64,000 bases of DNA from Brucella rhizosphaerae. GTDB lineage: Bacteria; Pseudomonadota; Alphaproteobacteria; Rhizobiales; Rhizobiaceae. How positions within the stretch are numbered: the first letter of the stretch is position 1; every line of letters starts with the position of its first letter. The notes beneath the pieces were generated by a model that searched no databases, was not told the origin of the DNA, and saw only the letters and a program-made list of their open reading frames with translations. This document shows, one piece after another, positions 38,729 to 48,632 of the stretch. The position numbers and the translations under genes are program-made. The stretch spans positions 62,001-126,000 of the forward strand of contig NZ_NNRK01000012.1 in assembly GCF_002252475.1 (NCBI RefSeq), given 5' to 3'.

Positions 38729-39505
38729 ATGGCAAAGGAAAAAGGCGTATCAAAAGCTGATGCGCGTAGCCGTTCGGATGGCTTTGCCAAACGCATGTGG
38801 CGCCGCATTCGCGGCCCGATTGCGCGTTCGGCTTTCATACAATCTGTGCTGGTGCAGCTGATTTCCAGCTATCTGAGATTTGTGCATCTGACCAATCCGC
38901 GTCTGAAGGGATCTGCCGATATCAAGACCCTTTTGCGTGAGAATAGTCCCTCAATCATAACGTTCTGGCACGGTCAGCACATTATGGCTGCGGTGGTACG
39001 TCCGCACGATCTGGAAGTGGTGGCCATGTTTTCGCGCAGTGCCGATGCAGAACTTAATGCACGCATTGCTGAAAAGTTCGGCTTTATCACAGTGCGTGGC
39101 TCTGGCGGCCGCGGCGAAGGCAATTCCGCTAGAAAAGGCGGGGCGCGTGCACTTTTAACGTTGAAAAATGCCCTGAAAAAGGGACAATCAGCGTCGATGA
39201 TTGCTGACATCGCCCATGGCAAAGCGCGTGAAGCGGGCGAAGGAATTATTTTGCTGGCCAAATTGTCAGGTCGACCAATAATGCCTTTTGCGTATGCTTT
39301 TTCGCGGAATCATGTTTTGCATAAGACTTGGGACAAGACCACAATTCCGTTGCCATTCGGACGCTCGACCATTGTTTGCGGAGAGCCGGTCTGGGTGGAT
39401 GAAAATGCCGATGAGGCGCAACTGGAAGAAAAGCGCATGGAATTGACGCGCCAACTCAATGACGCGACGACCAAAGCCTATGCCGCATTGGAGGCAGATA
39501 AATGA
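38729..39505 (+). CDS. DUF374 lysophospholipid acyltransferase-like protein
   Basis: The 258-residue protein belongs to DUF374, related to glycerolipid acyltransferases. Typical are the segment SPSIITFWHGQHIMAAV near residue 85, VRGSGGRGEGNSARKGGA near residue 130 and SMIADIAHGKAREAG near residue 165. The N-terminus is basic, with a hydrophobic membrane-binding stretch. It overlaps waaA by ATGA, so it probably acts in lipid A or core biosynthesis. I use the ATG at 38729; a TTG at 38705 would add eight residues. Confidence 0.85.
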   Translation: MAKEKGVSKADARSRSDGFAKRMWRRIRGPIARSAFIQSVLVQLISSYLRFVHLTNPRLKGSADIKTLLRENSPSIITFWHGQHIMAAVVRPHDLEVVAMFSRSADAELNARIAEKFGFITVRGSGGRGEGNSARKGGARALLTLKNALKKGQSASMIADIAHGKAREAGEGIILLAKLSGRPIMPFAYAFSRNHVLHKTWDKTTIPLPFGRSTIVCGEPVWVDENADEAQLEEKRMELTRQLNDATTKAYAALEADK

Positions 39506-40842
39506 GTGAACGTTGGGCACGAAACATGTTGTCTGCCTATCGAATGCTCGGCTCTGCCGCCTATCCCTTCATCGGGGCTTACATTTCCTATCGTGCGTCG
39601 CGTGGCAAGGAAGAGCGCGTGCGGCGTGGCGAACGCTACGGAAAGACTTCCATTGCGCGACCACAAGGGCCTGTCATTTGGGCCCACGCTGCAAGTGTTG
39701 GAGAATCGGTAGCCATGGCGCCGCTGATTGAAAGCATTGCAGCCACTGGTATCCACATCGTTATGACGACCGGAACGGTGACATCTGCAAAACTGGTCGC
39801 CGACCAGCTGGGCAATCAGGTTATCCATCAATATGCGCCGCTTGATTTGCAGCCAGCGGTCAATAATTTTCTTGATCACTGGAAACCTGATCTGGCGATA
39901 GGCTGTGAATCTGAGATTTGGCCAGCCACGGTGCTTTCGCTTGGCGCGCGGCATATTCCGCATGTGCTGGTCAACGGCCGTTTGTCCGACCGCTCTTTTG
40001 CTGCGTGGCAGAAACGTCCTGAACTGGCAGAAGCGCTGTTTGAAAACTTTGCGCATGTGATTGCGCAATCCGAGCTGGATGGCGATCGCTTTCGCGCTCT
40101 TGGTGCAAGGCCCGTTTCAGTTTCGGGCAATCTCAAGGTCGATACTGCTCCGGCACCTGCCGATCCGCAGGCACTGGCAACCATGCAGCGCCAAATTGCC
40201 GGGCGTCGCACATGGGCCGCAATCTCTACCCATGACGGTGAAGAAGAAATAGCCGCAGAAGTGCACCAGATGCTGAAGGTCCGGTATCCGCGTCTGGTCA
40301 CGATAATCGTCCCGCGCCATCCAAACCGCGCTTCTTCCATTGAAGCCATGCTTGGCGAAAAGGGATTGAAGGTGGCTGCACGCAGCCGCGGAGACGTTAT
40401 TGAAGCGGATACTGACATTCTGCTGGGTGATACGATTGGTGAAATGGGACTTTATCTCCAGCTCACCGAGATTGCCTTCATTGGCAATTCACTGACCAAA
40501 GAAGGCGGCCATAACCCGCTTGAGCCTGCCATGATGAACACTGCGGTGCTGACGGGCAAGAATGTTCAGAATTTCCGCGAATCCTTCCAGCGGCTTATCA
40601 AGAATGGTGGCGCGCGCGTTGTGAAGGATCGCAACATGCTCGCTGGTGCAATCAATTTTCTTTTTAACAATCCAGAACATCTGCGCTCGATGATCATTGC
40701 CGGTGCAAATACGGTAAAAGATATGCGCGGCGCGCTGGATCGTACTTTGAATTCGCTGGAGCCATTCATTCAACCGCTGGTCTTGCAGGCGCAGTTGCCG
40801 GGCAATCGCAATGATGCAGCCTATAGCAACGGCGGCATCTGA
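39502..40842 (+). CDS. waaA: 3-deoxy-D-manno-octulosonate (Kdo) transferase
   Basis: The 446-residue membrane-associated glycosyltransferase adds Kdo from CMP-Kdo to lipid IVA. The acceptor-side glutamate is in ASVGESVAMAPL near residue 69, and the C-terminal nucleotide-sugar site is GGHNPLEPAMMNTAVLTG near residue 335. The start overlaps the DUF374 gene (ATGA). lpxK follows after two bases, which makes a lipid A/Kdo operon. Confidence 0.95.
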   Translation: MSERWARNMLSAYRMLGSAAYPFIGAYISYRASRGKEERVRRGERYGKTSIARPQGPVIWAHAASVGESVAMAPLIESIAATGIHIVMTTGTVTSAKLVADQLGNQVIHQYAPLDLQPAVNNFLDHWKPDLAIGCESEIWPATVLSLGARHIPHVLVNGRLSDRSFAAWQKRPELAEALFENFAHVIAQSELDGDRFRALGARPVSVSGNLKVDTAPAPADPQALATMQRQIAGRRTWAAISTHDGEEEIAAEVHQMLKVRYPRLVTIIVPRHPNRASSIEAMLGEKGLKVAARSRGDVIEADTDILLGDTIGEMGLYLQLTEIAFIGNSLTKEGGHNPLEPAMMNTAVLTGKNVQNFRESFQRLIKNGGARVVKDRNMLAGAINFLFNNPEHLRSMIIAGANTVKDMRGALDRTLNSLEPFIQPLVLQAQLPGNRNDAAYSNGGI

Positions 40843-40844
40843 TC

Positions 40845-41870
40845 ATGGCAGGCGAGGCACCACCTTTCTGGTGGGACAAGCCTGACTGGCGGGCTTGTGG
40901 GCTTTCACCGCTTTCGTGGATTTATGGTGCTGTTGCGGGGCGGCGACTTCTCAAGGCAGAGCCGCCAAAAGTTGCAGCTCCCGTTCTCTGCATCGGTAAT
41001 TTTACGGTTGGTGGCGCGGGAAAAACCCCGACAGCCATAGCCTTTGCAAAGGCTGCTAAAGCACGCGGTTTGCAACCCGGTATCGTTTCACGTGGTTATG
41101 GCGGCAATTATAAAGGGCTGCACATTGTTGATCCGTCGAGTGACAGTGCGCGTCATGTGGGCGACGAACCACTGCTGCTTGCGCGTCATGCGCCAGTCGC
41201 TCTTTGCCCGGATCGTTTGAAGTCCGCGCTGAAGTTACGCCAGCGCGGCTGTGATTTCATTATCATGGATGATGGTTTCCAGAGCGCTCGACTGCATGCT
41301 GACTTTGCATTGCTGGTGGTCGATTCGACACGTGGTGTCGGCAACGGCCGGGTGATTCCCGCAGGGCCGTTGCGTGCTCCCATGACCGATCAGATGCGCA
41401 AGACTGACGCTCTGCTGCGTATTGGCAAGGGTGGTGAGGCTGATTTTGTGGTGCGACAGGCATCGCGTGCCGGACGCGCCGTTTACGAGGCACAACTGGT
41501 GCCGTCGTCTTCGGCAGCGGTTGCTGGTAATCGCTGGCTGGCTTTTGCGGGAATTGGTAATCCAGCGAAGTTCTTTGCGAGCGTACAGGAGGCTGGTGGC
41601 GAAGTCGTGGAAGGCCAAACCTTCCCGGATCATTATAGCTATCAGCCTGATGATATTCATAAACTCGTCGATACGGCGAACAGGCTTGGAACAGGTCTGA
41701 TTACGACAGCCAAGGACCATGTCCGTCTTGTGACTATGAGTGATGTGTCGAGTGAGTTTATGCGCGAATTGGCCGTGCTCGATGTGGATCTGCAATTCGA
41801 GCGCAAGGACGCGCTGGACCATATTCTCGATATGGCAGTCGAGCGGTACAAAGCCCGCTCCATCACCTGA
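40845..41870 (+). CDS. lpxK: Tetraacyldisaccharide 4'-kinase
   Basis: The 341-residue membrane-associated kinase phosphorylates the lipid A precursor at the 4' position. The Walker A motif is in CIGNFTVGGAGKTPTAIAFAK near residue 48, and DDGFQS near residue 142 is the family's conserved catalytic segment. The order lpxK after waaA is common in Rhizobiales. It ends convergent with the DUF2093 gene four bases away. Confidence 0.95.
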   Translation: MAGEAPPFWWDKPDWRACGLSPLSWIYGAVAGRRLLKAEPPKVAAPVLCIGNFTVGGAGKTPTAIAFAKAAKARGLQPGIVSRGYGGNYKGLHIVDPSSDSARHVGDEPLLLARHAPVALCPDRLKSALKLRQRGCDFIIMDDGFQSARLHADFALLVVDSTRGVGNGRVIPAGPLRAPMTDQMRKTDALLRIGKGGEADFVVRQASRAGRAVYEAQLVPSSSAAVAGNRWLAFAGIGNPAKFFASVQEAGGEVVEGQTFPDHYSYQPDDIHKLVDTANRLGTGLITTAKDHVRLVTMSDVSSEFMRELAVLDVDLQFERKDALDHILDMAVERYKARSIT

Positions 41871-41873
41871 TAA

Positions 41874-42110
41874 CTAAGCCTTCTTGCGGCTGCGTAATTC
41901 CGGATTAAGTGCCAGCTCACGCTCATAAGAGATCAGCCCGGAGGCATAGGCTTCTTGTCGTGCAACGCTCCAGTATTTCAGCTCATCGAGCTGAATAGGT
42001 GCACCTGTGACTGCGCACAGGACAAAAGAGCCGTGCTTCACGATTTCAAAATCGCCATCGAGATAACGCAGGACAGCTTCTGAAGATCGGGGTGATTCAA
42101 ATTTGTTCAT
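41874..42110 (-). CDS. DUF2093 family small protein
   Basis: The 78-residue protein is recognised as DUF2093, with the pattern LRYLDGDFEIVKHGSFVLCAVTGAPI followed by LDELKYWSVARQEAYAS. The family is restricted mainly to Rhizobiales and has no known function. The end is basic (LRSRKKA). It is convergent with lpxK. Confidence 0.85.
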   Translation of the reverse strand: MNKFESPRSSEAVLRYLDGDFEIVKHGSFVLCAVTGAPIQLDELKYWSVARQEAYASGLISYERELALNPELRSRKKA

Positions 42111-42245
42111 TGTGTAATTCCTTGATGCCAGAATCTATCAAGCATGGACGTGGGCGTCTAGTGGTCTGATTCCGACATTTGCATCCCTCGGTTATAGGCG
42201 TTGGATAAATGTCGGTCGGGGTTCAAACGTCAAATTCAATCCACC

Positions 42246-42297
42246 AGAGCGTATCCCGAAAAGTGTAATGCGGGTTTCGGGAAGGATGCGCGCTAAA
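42246..42297. repeat. Mosaic intergenic repeat, copy C
   Basis: AGAGCGTATCCCGAAAAGTG, GCGGGTTTCGGG and GATGCGCGCTAAA appear in the same order as in copies A and B. It lies between the DUF2093 start and the mutL stop. The rest of 42111-42303 shows no gene. Confidence 0.75.
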
Positions 42298-42303
42298 GCG
42301 GAG

Positions 42304-44166
42304 TTAACGTCTTCCGAACAAGCGTTCAATATCGGTAAGCTTCAGTTCGATATAGGTAGGGCGTCCGTGATTGCATGTGCCAGAGCCGGGTGTCGCTTCC
42401 ATATCACGCAACAGCGCATTCATTTCCTCAGGCTTCAAGCGTCGGCCTGAACGCACCGAGCCATGGCAGGCCATGGTCGCGGCGACGTGGTTCAGCATGG
42501 CTTTGAGCCCATCGGATGTGTCATGTTCTGCAACTTCATCTGCAAGGTCACGAATGAGTTGCTGCACATTCATCTCGCCGAGCATCGCAGGTGTTTCACG
42601 CACTGCGATAGCACCAGGACCGAACTGCTCGATGCCCAGGCCAAAGCGGGCGAGCGTCTCAGAATGGGCGGTTAGGCGCTCCGCGTCTTCTTCCGGCAGG
42701 TCGACAATTTCGGGAATGAGCAGCATCTGCCCTGGTATCGCGCGCGAATGGAGCGCATTCTTGAGCGCTTCATAGACGAGACGTTCGTGGGCGGCATGCT
42801 GGTCTACAATGACCAGACTGTCCTCTGTTTGCGCGACGATGTAGTTCTCGTGGATTTGTGCCCGCGCAGCGCCCAGCGGTTTCTGCATTGTCTCGACAGT
42901 GGCTTCAGTGATTGTGGCGCGTGCATCGGCGGCAGGAATTGTGATTGATTCAATTGTTGCCTGCTCGTCTTCATGAAATGCAAGCGGGCTATCAAAACCA
43001 AGTGGCTTATGCGCAGGATGCGCTGTTTGCGGCGACCATTCTGTACGTGGTGTGGAAGGTGTCGCCGGGCGCCATGTGGGCGCTGTATAGCCACTGGTTG
43101 AGGTGCGCGGCTGAAATCCTTCAGCACGAAACGCCTGTAACATGGCTTCTGCACCGCTTGTTGCGGGACGTATGCCCGATTGCGCGAGGGCTTGCTTGAT
43201 GGCACCTACAATAAGGCCGCGCACGAGGCCCGGATCGCGAAAGCGGACATCTGCTTTGGCAGGATGCACATTCACATCCACCAGGGACGGATCGAGTGTT
43301 AGAAACAGCACCGCGACCGGATGCCGGTCACGCGCAATGACATCAGAATATGCGCCGCGTAGCGCTCCGAAAATCTGCTTGTCGCGAACAGGTCGGCCAT
43401 TCACATATGCAAACTGATGCAGTGCATTTCCCCGGTTGAAGGATGGAATGCCCGCAAAGCCCACAAGTCTCACGCCATCACGTTCAGCATCTATAAGCAG
43501 CGCATTATCCGAAAACTCCTTGCCGAGTATCTGGCCGATACGTTCAAGGGTGGCATCCACGCCAGTTCCTGTTGCCGGGAGTTCGAGTGGAGTCCGATCA
43601 GTTCCCGCCAGCGAAAACCGTACTTGTGGAAATGCAATTGCGATCCGTTTTACGATATCAGTGATAGCGGTGGCCTCGGCACGATCCGTCTTCATGAACT
43701 TGAGACGTGCAGGCGTCGCATAGAAGAGGTCACGCACTTCTGCAATCGTGCCGCGATTAAGGGCTGCGGGGCGTGGCCCGTCCAGATGCCCGCCATTGAC
43801 GGCGACTTCAAACCCGGATTCCGCATCCTGTGGGCGCGATTTCAGTGTGAGTTTTGAAACGGAACCGATCGACGGCAGCGCTTCGCCGCGAAATCCCAGC
43901 GCGCGAATATCATTCACATCGTCGGTGAGCTTCGATGTGCAGTGGCGCGAAACTGCCAGTGACAGCTCATTGGAAGGAATGCCCGAACCATTATCGGTCA
44001 CGCGCAGAAGCGTCTTGCCGCCGCCCGCGGTCACAACCTCAATACGGGTTGCGCCCGCGTCAATCGCGTTTTCGACAAGTTCCTTGATCACGCTGGCGGG
44101 GCGTTCAATCACCTCGCCAGCGGCAATCTGGTTGATAATGGTTTCGCTTAAGTGCTGGATTGTCAT
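42304..44166 (-). CDS. mutL: DNA mismatch repair protein MutL
   Basis: The 620-residue protein couples mismatch recognition by MutS to strand removal. The GHKL ATPase motifs are clear: [16 protein letters not shown] near residue 30, DNGSGIP near residue 57 and [13 protein letters not shown] near residue 92. A Pro/Ser/Thr-rich linker (about residues 350-410) joins the C-terminal dimerisation domain. The C-terminal part shows [12 protein letters not shown], then [11 protein letters not shown], as in MutL with endonuclease-type regions. The ATG at 44166 is standard. Confidence 0.95.
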   Translation of the reverse strand: MTIQHLSETIINQIAAGEVIERPASVIKELVENAIDAGATRIEVVTAGGGKTLLRVTDNGSGIPSNELSLAVSRHCTSKLTDDVNDIRALGFRGEALPSIGSVSKLTLKSRPQDAESGFEVAVNGGHLDGPRPAALNRGTIAEVRDLFYATPARLKFMKTDRAEATAITDIVKRIAIAFPQVRFSLAGTDRTPLELPATGTGVDATLERIGQILGKEFSDNALLIDAERDGVRLVGFAGIPSFNRGNALHQFAYVNGRPVRDKQIFGALRGAYSDVIARDRHPVAVLFLTLDPSLVDVNVHPAKADVRFRDPGLVRGLIVGAIKQALAQSGIRPATSGAEAMLQAFRAEGFQPRTSTSGYTAPTWRPATPSTPRTEWSPQTAHPAHKPLGFDSPLAFHEDEQATIESITIPAADARATITEATVETMQKPLGAARAQIHENYIVAQTEDSLVIVDQHAAHERLVYEALKNALHSRAIPGQMLLIPEIVDLPEEDAERLTAHSETLARFGLGIEQFGPGAIAVRETPAMLGEMNVQQLIRDLADEVAEHDTSDGLKAMLNHVAATMACHGSVRSGRRLKPEEMNALLRDMEATPGSGTCNHGRPTYIELKLTDIERLFGRR

Positions 44167-44250
44167 GGAGCGACTATAGCGGATTCGCAGCTGCGAAAAA
44201 CCGCCATTTGTTGATGATCCAGATCACAATTCGCGTAGCCGCATCTTTAA

Positions 44251-45678
44251 TCAGGTGCGCCCATAAATATCATCGTAACGGACGATGTCGTCTTCGCCCA
44301 GATATTCGCCGCTTTGCACTTCAATCAGCACCAGCGGCAGAATGCCGGGGTTTTCGAGACGGTGCTTGAAGCCGCAAGGGATATAGGTCGATTGATTATT
44401 GGTGAGCAGGATTTCCCGTTCGCCATTGACGACCTTTGCCGTGCCGGAAACCACAATCCAGTGTTCGGAACGGTGGTGATGCGCTTGCAGGCTCAGACGG
44501 CGACCGGGCTTGACCTCGATGCGCTTGATCTTGAAGCCATCGCCTTCTTCCAGAACCGTGTAAGTGCCCCATGGACGGTGAGCGGTACGATGTAATTTGG
44601 CCGCTTCGTGGCCTTGAGCACGCAATTTGTTGAAAACCTTGCGAACATCCTGTGCCTTATCGCGATGGGCGACAAGCAGGGCGTCCGGCGTATCGACAAC
44701 CAGAAGATCGTGAACGCCGACGAGACTGACGAGACGGGTTTCCGAAAGAACAAAGCTGTCGGTCGTTTCTTCAAGAACCGTTTCGCCGCGCAATCGGTTG
44801 CCGTCAGCATCAGGCTCGATCAGATCGGCCATTGCTGCCCACGAGCCAATATCGGACCAGCCACAGGAAACAGGGATACAGGCGATGTTGTCTGCCTTTT
44901 CCATAACTGCATAGTCGATAGAAATGGCAGGCGTTGCAGCAAACTGATCCCTGGCGATTTCCAGCGTTCTGGTTTCGCCATTTAAACCCCGACGTGAGTG
45001 TTCTAGCGCCGATCTCGCGCCGGTTAGAACTTCTGGTGCATGACGCTGCATCGCATCGATCATCGTCGAAGCCTTGAAGCAGAACATGCCGGAATTCCAA
45101 TAATAGCGGCCGCTTTCAACATAGGTCTGTGCGGTAGCAGCGTCGGGCTTTTCAACAAAGCGCAGAACGTCCGTACCATCGACTTCGATGTAGCCAAAGC
45201 CTGTCTCTGGATGATCAGGCACGATTCCGAAAGTGACGATGCGGCCAGCTTCAGCAAGTTTGCGTGCTTCCACCACAGCTGCTGCAAATGCTGTTTCATC
45301 TTCGATCAAATGATCCGCTGGCAAAATGAGCAAAGTCGCATCGGCACCATAGGTTGATGCTGCCTGAATGGCTGCCAATGCTACTGCAGGTGCTGTATCG
45401 CGGCCAAGCGGTTCCAGAAGGAACGTATTTTCGATCTTGTGCGCAGAGGTATCAGTCTTGGCGTCGGCATAGGCATCAAGCGTCAGAAACAGGAAATCGC
45501 GGTTCGTGACCGTGAGAATCTGATCGGCATCCTGAAGCCGCGAAGCGCGCGCATAAGTCTTTCCGATCAGCGTGCCGCCATCAGGCAGCCCGATGAATGG
45601 CTTTGGGTGGGCGTCGCGTGAAAGCGGCCAGAGTCTGGAACCAGAACCGCCGCTGATGATAACCGGGATAAAGCTCAT
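44251..45678 (-). CDS. manC: Mannose-1-phosphate guanylyltransferase / mannose-6-phosphate isomerase
   Basis: The 475-residue bifunctional enzyme makes GDP-mannose. The nucleotidyltransferase signature GGSGSRLWPLSRDAHPKPF lies at residues 10-28, and FVEKPDAATAQTYV is the sugar-phosphate segment. The C-terminal cupin isomerase domain runs from RPWGTYTVLEEGDGFKIKRI and contains the metal site QAHHHRSEHW. It overlaps manB by ATGA. Brucella has a manB/manC core-LPS pair of this kind, so a role in core or O-antigen mannose is likely. Confidence 0.93.
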   Translation of the reverse strand: MSFIPVIISGGSGSRLWPLSRDAHPKPFIGLPDGGTLIGKTYARASRLQDADQILTVTNRDFLFLTLDAYADAKTDTSAHKIENTFLLEPLGRDTAPAVALAAIQAASTYGADATLLILPADHLIEDETAFAAAVVEARKLAEAGRIVTFGIVPDHPETGFGYIEVDGTDVLRFVEKPDAATAQTYVESGRYYWNSGMFCFKASTMIDAMQRHAPEVLTGARSALEHSRRGLNGETRTLEIARDQFAATPAISIDYAVMEKADNIACIPVSCGWSDIGSWAAMADLIEPDADGNRLRGETVLEETTDSFVLSETRLVSLVGVHDLLVVDTPDALLVAHRDKAQDVRKVFNKLRAQGHEAAKLHRTAHRPWGTYTVLEEGDGFKIKRIEVKPGRRLSLQAHHHRSEHWIVVSGTAKVVNGEREILLTNNQSTYIPCGFKHRLENPGILPLVLIEVQSGEYLGEDDIVRYDDIYGRT

Positions 45679-47114
45679 TTGCTGGTGGCATCCTTCGTTG
45701 CGTTACGGGCGATTTCGAGTCCCATTGTCAATAGTTCACTGGCTTGCGCTTCGCTGGCGGCTTCCACATAGCAGCGCAGTTCAGGCGCATTGCCTGACGC
45801 ACGATAATGCACAGCATTACCTGATTTAAAGAACAGCTTCACACCATCGATTGCTTCAAACCGTATAACGGTGTCCGTTGTCGGGAAAAGCTGAATACGT
45901 GCGTCTTCCTGCGTGATGACAGACAGAAATGCGGCACTTTTTTCTTGCGGCACATTCTGCAAACGGTCGCTCAGCGCAATACGAAAGCCATAGCTGCGCG
46001 CGATTTCAGAAAGAGGCGTTTGCGTTTGTTTGATCGTGCTCAGGCAGGCAAGAATTGGCAGAAGAGCATCACGTGTTGGGAGCACAGATAGTTGCCGACC
46101 TTCCTTGTCGATAGTGCTTCCGAGAAGCACACCACCATTGGCTTCAAATCCAACGACGTTCTTTGAGTTTTCGTTCAAAGCCTGTTGCATGCCAGCGATT
46201 ACATATGGCGAGCCAACGCGCGTGCGCAGAACACGGGAAAATCTCCCACATTCCTCGAGGGCTGCATTTGAGGTTACTGGCGTGACGATTGTGTCTGCAT
46301 TCGCCCACGCAGCAGTGATCGCGCCCACAAGATCGCCACGCACGAAGTCACCATGTTCGTCGGCGATTAGCGGGCGATCCGCATCGCCATCTGTCGAGAC
46401 GATGGCATCAAAGCTGTCCTGCTTTGCCCAGTCTGCAAGCAGTTGAATATCCTCAGGTCGCAAGGCTTCTGTATCGACAGGTACAAAAATATCAGAACGG
46501 CCCAGCGCCACTGTCTCCGCCCCAAGTGTGCCAAGGATTTTGGTGAGCAGATCGCGTGCAACGGAGGAGTGCTGGTAGACGCCGACTTTCAGTCCTGCGA
46601 GGCTCTCATGACCGAAAAGCGTGATATAGCGCTCGGCATAGGCGTTGATTGCGCTATCGTTCACAGGCATGTTCGCGGCTTTTCTTGACGCAACATCTGC
46701 CGGAAGAGCGGCATAAGCCGCGCTTATCGCGGCTTCATCATTCTTATCGATTTCGCCATCGGCGCGATAGAATTTCAGCCCATTGCGATCATCCGGGATA
46801 TGACTGCCGGTGACCATGATACATGGCGCATTTTGTGCCATGGCATAATAGCTCAGAGCGGGTGTAGGCAAGACGCCGCAATCAACAGGTTTGAAACCTG
46901 CATTCTCAATCGCACCCATTGCAAGCGCCGCAATATCTGGGCTCGACGGGCGCAAATCCTGACCGACAAAAACCTTGTCGCCTGTGTTCAGACTGCCTCT
47001 CGATTTTAGCATATGCACGAATGCCAGCGAATAAGCATAAGCAGGCAATCCGTTAAGCTCGGTCGCCAGTCCTCTGAGACCGCTTGTGCCGAATTTGAGG
47101 GAATTGTCTGTCAT
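45675..47114 (-). CDS. manB: Phosphomannomutase
   Basis: The 479-residue alpha-D-phosphohexomutase interconverts mannose-6- and mannose-1-phosphate, feeding ManC. The phosphoserine loop is MVTGSHIPDDRNG near residue 97, the metal loop is DGDADRPL near residue 242 and the sugar-binding loop FEANGGVLLG lies near residue 320. It is upstream of manC in the same operon. Phosphoglucomutase activity cannot be excluded. Confidence 0.92.
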   Translation of the reverse strand: MTDNSLKFGTSGLRGLATELNGLPAYAYSLAFVHMLKSRGSLNTGDKVFVGQDLRPSSPDIAALAMGAIENAGFKPVDCGVLPTPALSYYAMAQNAPCIMVTGSHIPDDRNGLKFYRADGEIDKNDEAAISAAYAALPADVASRKAANMPVNDSAINAYAERYITLFGHESLAGLKVGVYQHSSVARDLLTKILGTLGAETVALGRSDIFVPVDTEALRPEDIQLLADWAKQDSFDAIVSTDGDADRPLIADEHGDFVRGDLVGAITAAWANADTIVTPVTSNAALEECGRFSRVLRTRVGSPYVIAGMQQALNENSKNVVGFEANGGVLLGSTIDKEGRQLSVLPTRDALLPILACLSTIKQTQTPLSEIARSYGFRIALSDRLQNVPQEKSAAFLSVITQEDARIQLFPTTDTVIRFEAIDGVKLFFKSGNAVHYRASGNAPELRCYVEAASEAQASELLTMGLEIARNATKDATSK

Positions 47115-47313
47115 GCGGTGTCCGAACCTGTTTTCTGATGAAAATCAATTTAGTGCATTGTTTAGACTGCCAGTGCGGCCTTCGTGCACCCGACAAGGTG
47201 CACGGCGCTCTAATTCCAATATCAGGCTCTGTAAAAGCCGTTTCTCATATCGCGTATATTACGGACTGTTTCAATCGTTGCGTGTTTATGTGGTTATCGA
47301 GAACTTTCCGCTT

Positions 47314-47416
47314 AGAGCGGCTCCAGTGAATACTGAACAGTCGGAACCGCTCTATCTGTTCACTTTTATGCATTTTCGAGCCAAAACCGGTTTCCGCTTT
47401 TGGCTCGGAAGCTCTA
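47314..47416. repeat. Mosaic intergenic repeat, copy D
   Basis: A first module (AGAGCGG at 47314 to CCGCTCT at 47353) is an imperfect inverted repeat. A second module, inverted, runs to GCTCT at 47411-47415, with CCAAAACCGG and CGCTTTTGG inside. It overlaps the TAG stop of the P1 peptidase gene. The rest of 47115-47313, the region upstream of manB, shows no gene. Confidence 0.8.
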
Positions 47417-48499
47417 GACATAGTCGCGATGGGCGGGCAGGTTAAGGTCCGGCAGACTTTCGGCCTGCATCACCGCACGGGCAACGGCATGAGCCATCAC
47501 AGTCGCAGCGATAGCGCCAATGGCCGTTACATCAGCTTCAACACCTTCTGCATTACCTGTCGAGAGCGCAAAGATCGTATCGCCATCCCACATTGTGTGG
47601 ATAGGGTTGATCGATCGGGCAAAGCCATCATGCGCCATGCCAGCAATCTTCTTCAGCTCAGCCTTGTTGAAAGGAACGTTGGTTGCAATCGCACCGATGG
47701 TCGTGTTGGCCCCGCCGGATTTGACGACATTGCGGCCCTGCATGATCGAGTCCATGATGTTGCGGAAGCCTTTGCCGTCTTCGTTACGCGCGCCAGCCAG
47801 AATCTGTTGCGAATTGGGCGCGTAGACGTCACCTACAGCGTTTACGGCAACGATTGCGCCAACCACGACGTCAGTTCCGGGGACCTTGTAGCTCGCTGTG
47901 CCAAGGCCACCTTTCATCGCATATTCCATGCCAAACATTTTGCCGACAGTTGCGCCAGCGCCTGCACCAATATTGCCTTCGCCGGAGGCTTCGGCTTTTG
48001 CTGCTTTGCAAGCCAGATATCCCGCTTCTTCATCGGGGCGAATTGAAAAGTCGCCAACACCGAGGTCCATCAGAATGGCGGCAGGTACAATCGGAACGAC
48101 ACCCTTGCCGATCTTGAAACCCAGATTGTTCTCTTCCAGATAACGCATCACACCGGTAGCAGCGCTCAGACCGTAGGCACTGCCACCCGACAGCAGAATA
48201 GCCTGCACCTGTTGCACGTAATTCATTGGATCGAGTAGATCGGTCTCGCGGGTGCCGGGTGCCGAGCCGCGCACATCGACGCCTGCTGTCGCACCATCTT
48301 CGCAAAGCAGAACCGTACAGCCGGTTGGGCGCTTGGTCAGTGTGTGATGTCCGAGTTTGATCCCCGGCACATCGGTAATGCTTCCGCCCATCAATTCCAG
48401 CATGCTTTCATCTCCCCTTTGTGCTGCTGTTGCCGAACCGACCATGAAGGGTACTGTTCCCAGCCCCGCAAGTGATTTTGCGAATGTTCTTCGATCCAT
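47414..48499 (-). CDS. P1 (S58/DmpA) family peptidase, exported
   Basis: The 361-residue protein belongs to the self-cleaving aminopeptidase family of DmpA and BapA. The N-terminus MDRRTFAKSLAGLGTVPF carries a twin-arginine-like signal, so export is likely. The family core shows LLSGGSAYGLSAATGVMRYLEE and the cleavage site SGGANTTIGAIATN, where a Thr would be the new N-terminal nucleophile in place of the Ser of DmpA. The ATG at 48499 has GGAGG nine bases upstream. Substrates are unknown. Confidence 0.88.
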   Translation of the reverse strand: MDRRTFAKSLAGLGTVPFMVGSATAAQRGDESMLELMGGSITDVPGIKLGHHTLTKRPTGCTVLLCEDGATAGVDVRGSAPGTRETDLLDPMNYVQQVQAILLSGGSAYGLSAATGVMRYLEENNLGFKIGKGVVPIVPAAILMDLGVGDFSIRPDEEAGYLACKAAKAEASGEGNIGAGAGATVGKMFGMEYAMKGGLGTASYKVPGTDVVVGAIVAVNAVGDVYAPNSQQILAGARNEDGKGFRNIMDSIMQGRNVVKSGGANTTIGAIATNVPFNKAELKKIAGMAHDGFARSINPIHTMWDGDTIFALSTGNAEGVEADVTAIGAIAATVMAHAVARAVMQAESLPDLNLPAHRDYV

Positions 48500-48528
48500 A
48501 GGTATGTCCTCCCCCAATATGTTTATTC

Positions 48529-48632
48529 AGAGCATTTCCAGCAAAAGTGCGCAGCGGTTTTGCATGAGGTAAATGCGTAAGAAAGAATGATCAGAGTGGT
48601 TCCAATGATTTAGTCTTAACTGGAGCCGCTCT
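48529..48632. repeat. Mosaic repeat, copy E, overlapping the clcA 3' end
   Basis: AGAGCATTTCCAGCAAAAGTG and GCGGTTTTGCAT with AAATGCGTAAGA form module 1. Module 2 (AGAGTGGTTCC to GGAGCCGCTCT) follows. Module 2 overlaps the last codons of the ClC gene. The same two modules occur inverted at 60385. Confidence 0.85.

Noticed and set aside
38329..48632. CRISPR-like array, from several similar short repeats.
   Set aside because: Copies are kilobases apart, vary in order and orientation and have no regular spacers; they are dispersed mosaic repeats.
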